From positions 1-25,653 of the forward strand of contig CADBLV010000021.1 in NCBI GenBank assembly GCA_902795555.1: DNA of 25,653 bases, read 5' to 3'. The position numbers and the translations under genes were made by a program. The stretch's first letter is position 1. Every line of letters starts with the position of its first letter. A model generated the notes under the pieces. That model did not search any database, was not told the DNA's origin, and saw only the letters and a program-made list of their open reading frames with translations. Below, in pieces: positions 25,642 to 25,653 of the stretch. The DNA comes from an uncultured Eubacteriales bacterium (GTDB lineage Bacteria > Bacillota_A > Clostridia > Christensenellales > Aristaeellaceae).

Positions 25642-25653
25642 CGCAATCGCATC

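Overview
The window looks like a chromosomal segment of a GC-rich, Gram-positive-type member of the Clostridia. Support comes from the secA-prfB adjacency, a PPi-dependent phosphofructokinase, a TIGR01906/DUF1461 membrane protein, long Pro-Thr-Glu-Pro repeat tails on surface proteins, SH3-type secreted proteins, strong AGGAGG-like ribosome binding sites and sigma-A promoters with near-consensus boxes. A Christensenellales- or rumen-clostridium-like lineage is my guess from style only; no rRNA or other taxonomic marker is present.

Layout. 1-2573: the 3' end of a PT-repeat surface protein, then a membrane-anchored beta-sandwich surface protein with its own promoter and terminator. 2661-8405: a housekeeping cluster of secA (protein export ATPase), prfB (RF2), a DUF1461 membrane protein and tsaD (tRNA t6A synthesis), tightly packed. 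8406-12504: a structured intergenic element, then a GtrA-like membrane protein, uvrA (excision repair) and a YbaK/EbsC-type trans-editing protein. 12552-17427: a complete branched-chain amino acid ABC importer, livJ-livH-livM-livG-livF, with a promoter, a 5' leader hairpin and a hairpin after livJ. 17428-21144: purA, pfp and yebC, ending at a strong terminator. 21145-25653: an accessory-looking end with two minus-strand secreted SH3 proteins that share an unnamed middle domain. These are separated by a 765-base gap holding an array of GGTTACACTCA repeats.

The most notable observation is an in-frame TAG at codon 169 of secA (3327-3329), at a position that is tyrosine in well-known SecA proteins. 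The reading frame is otherwise intact through the C-terminal zinc motif. Because SecA is essential, this is either a sequencing/assembly error, a real lesion in one strain or metagenomic variant, or a codon that is read through. No gene in the window with a visible end uses TAG as its stop (15 TGA, 4 TAA by my count). That is compatible with recoding or suppression but is far too small a sample to show it.

Other points for a second look: the GGTTACACTCA array, a compact three-way-junction fold between tsaD and the gtrA-like gene, a PurA whose aspartate-binding loop departs from the family, and the paired SH3 proteins with an uncharacterised domain. I saw no CRISPR array, tRNA, rRNA, transposase or recognisable defence system.
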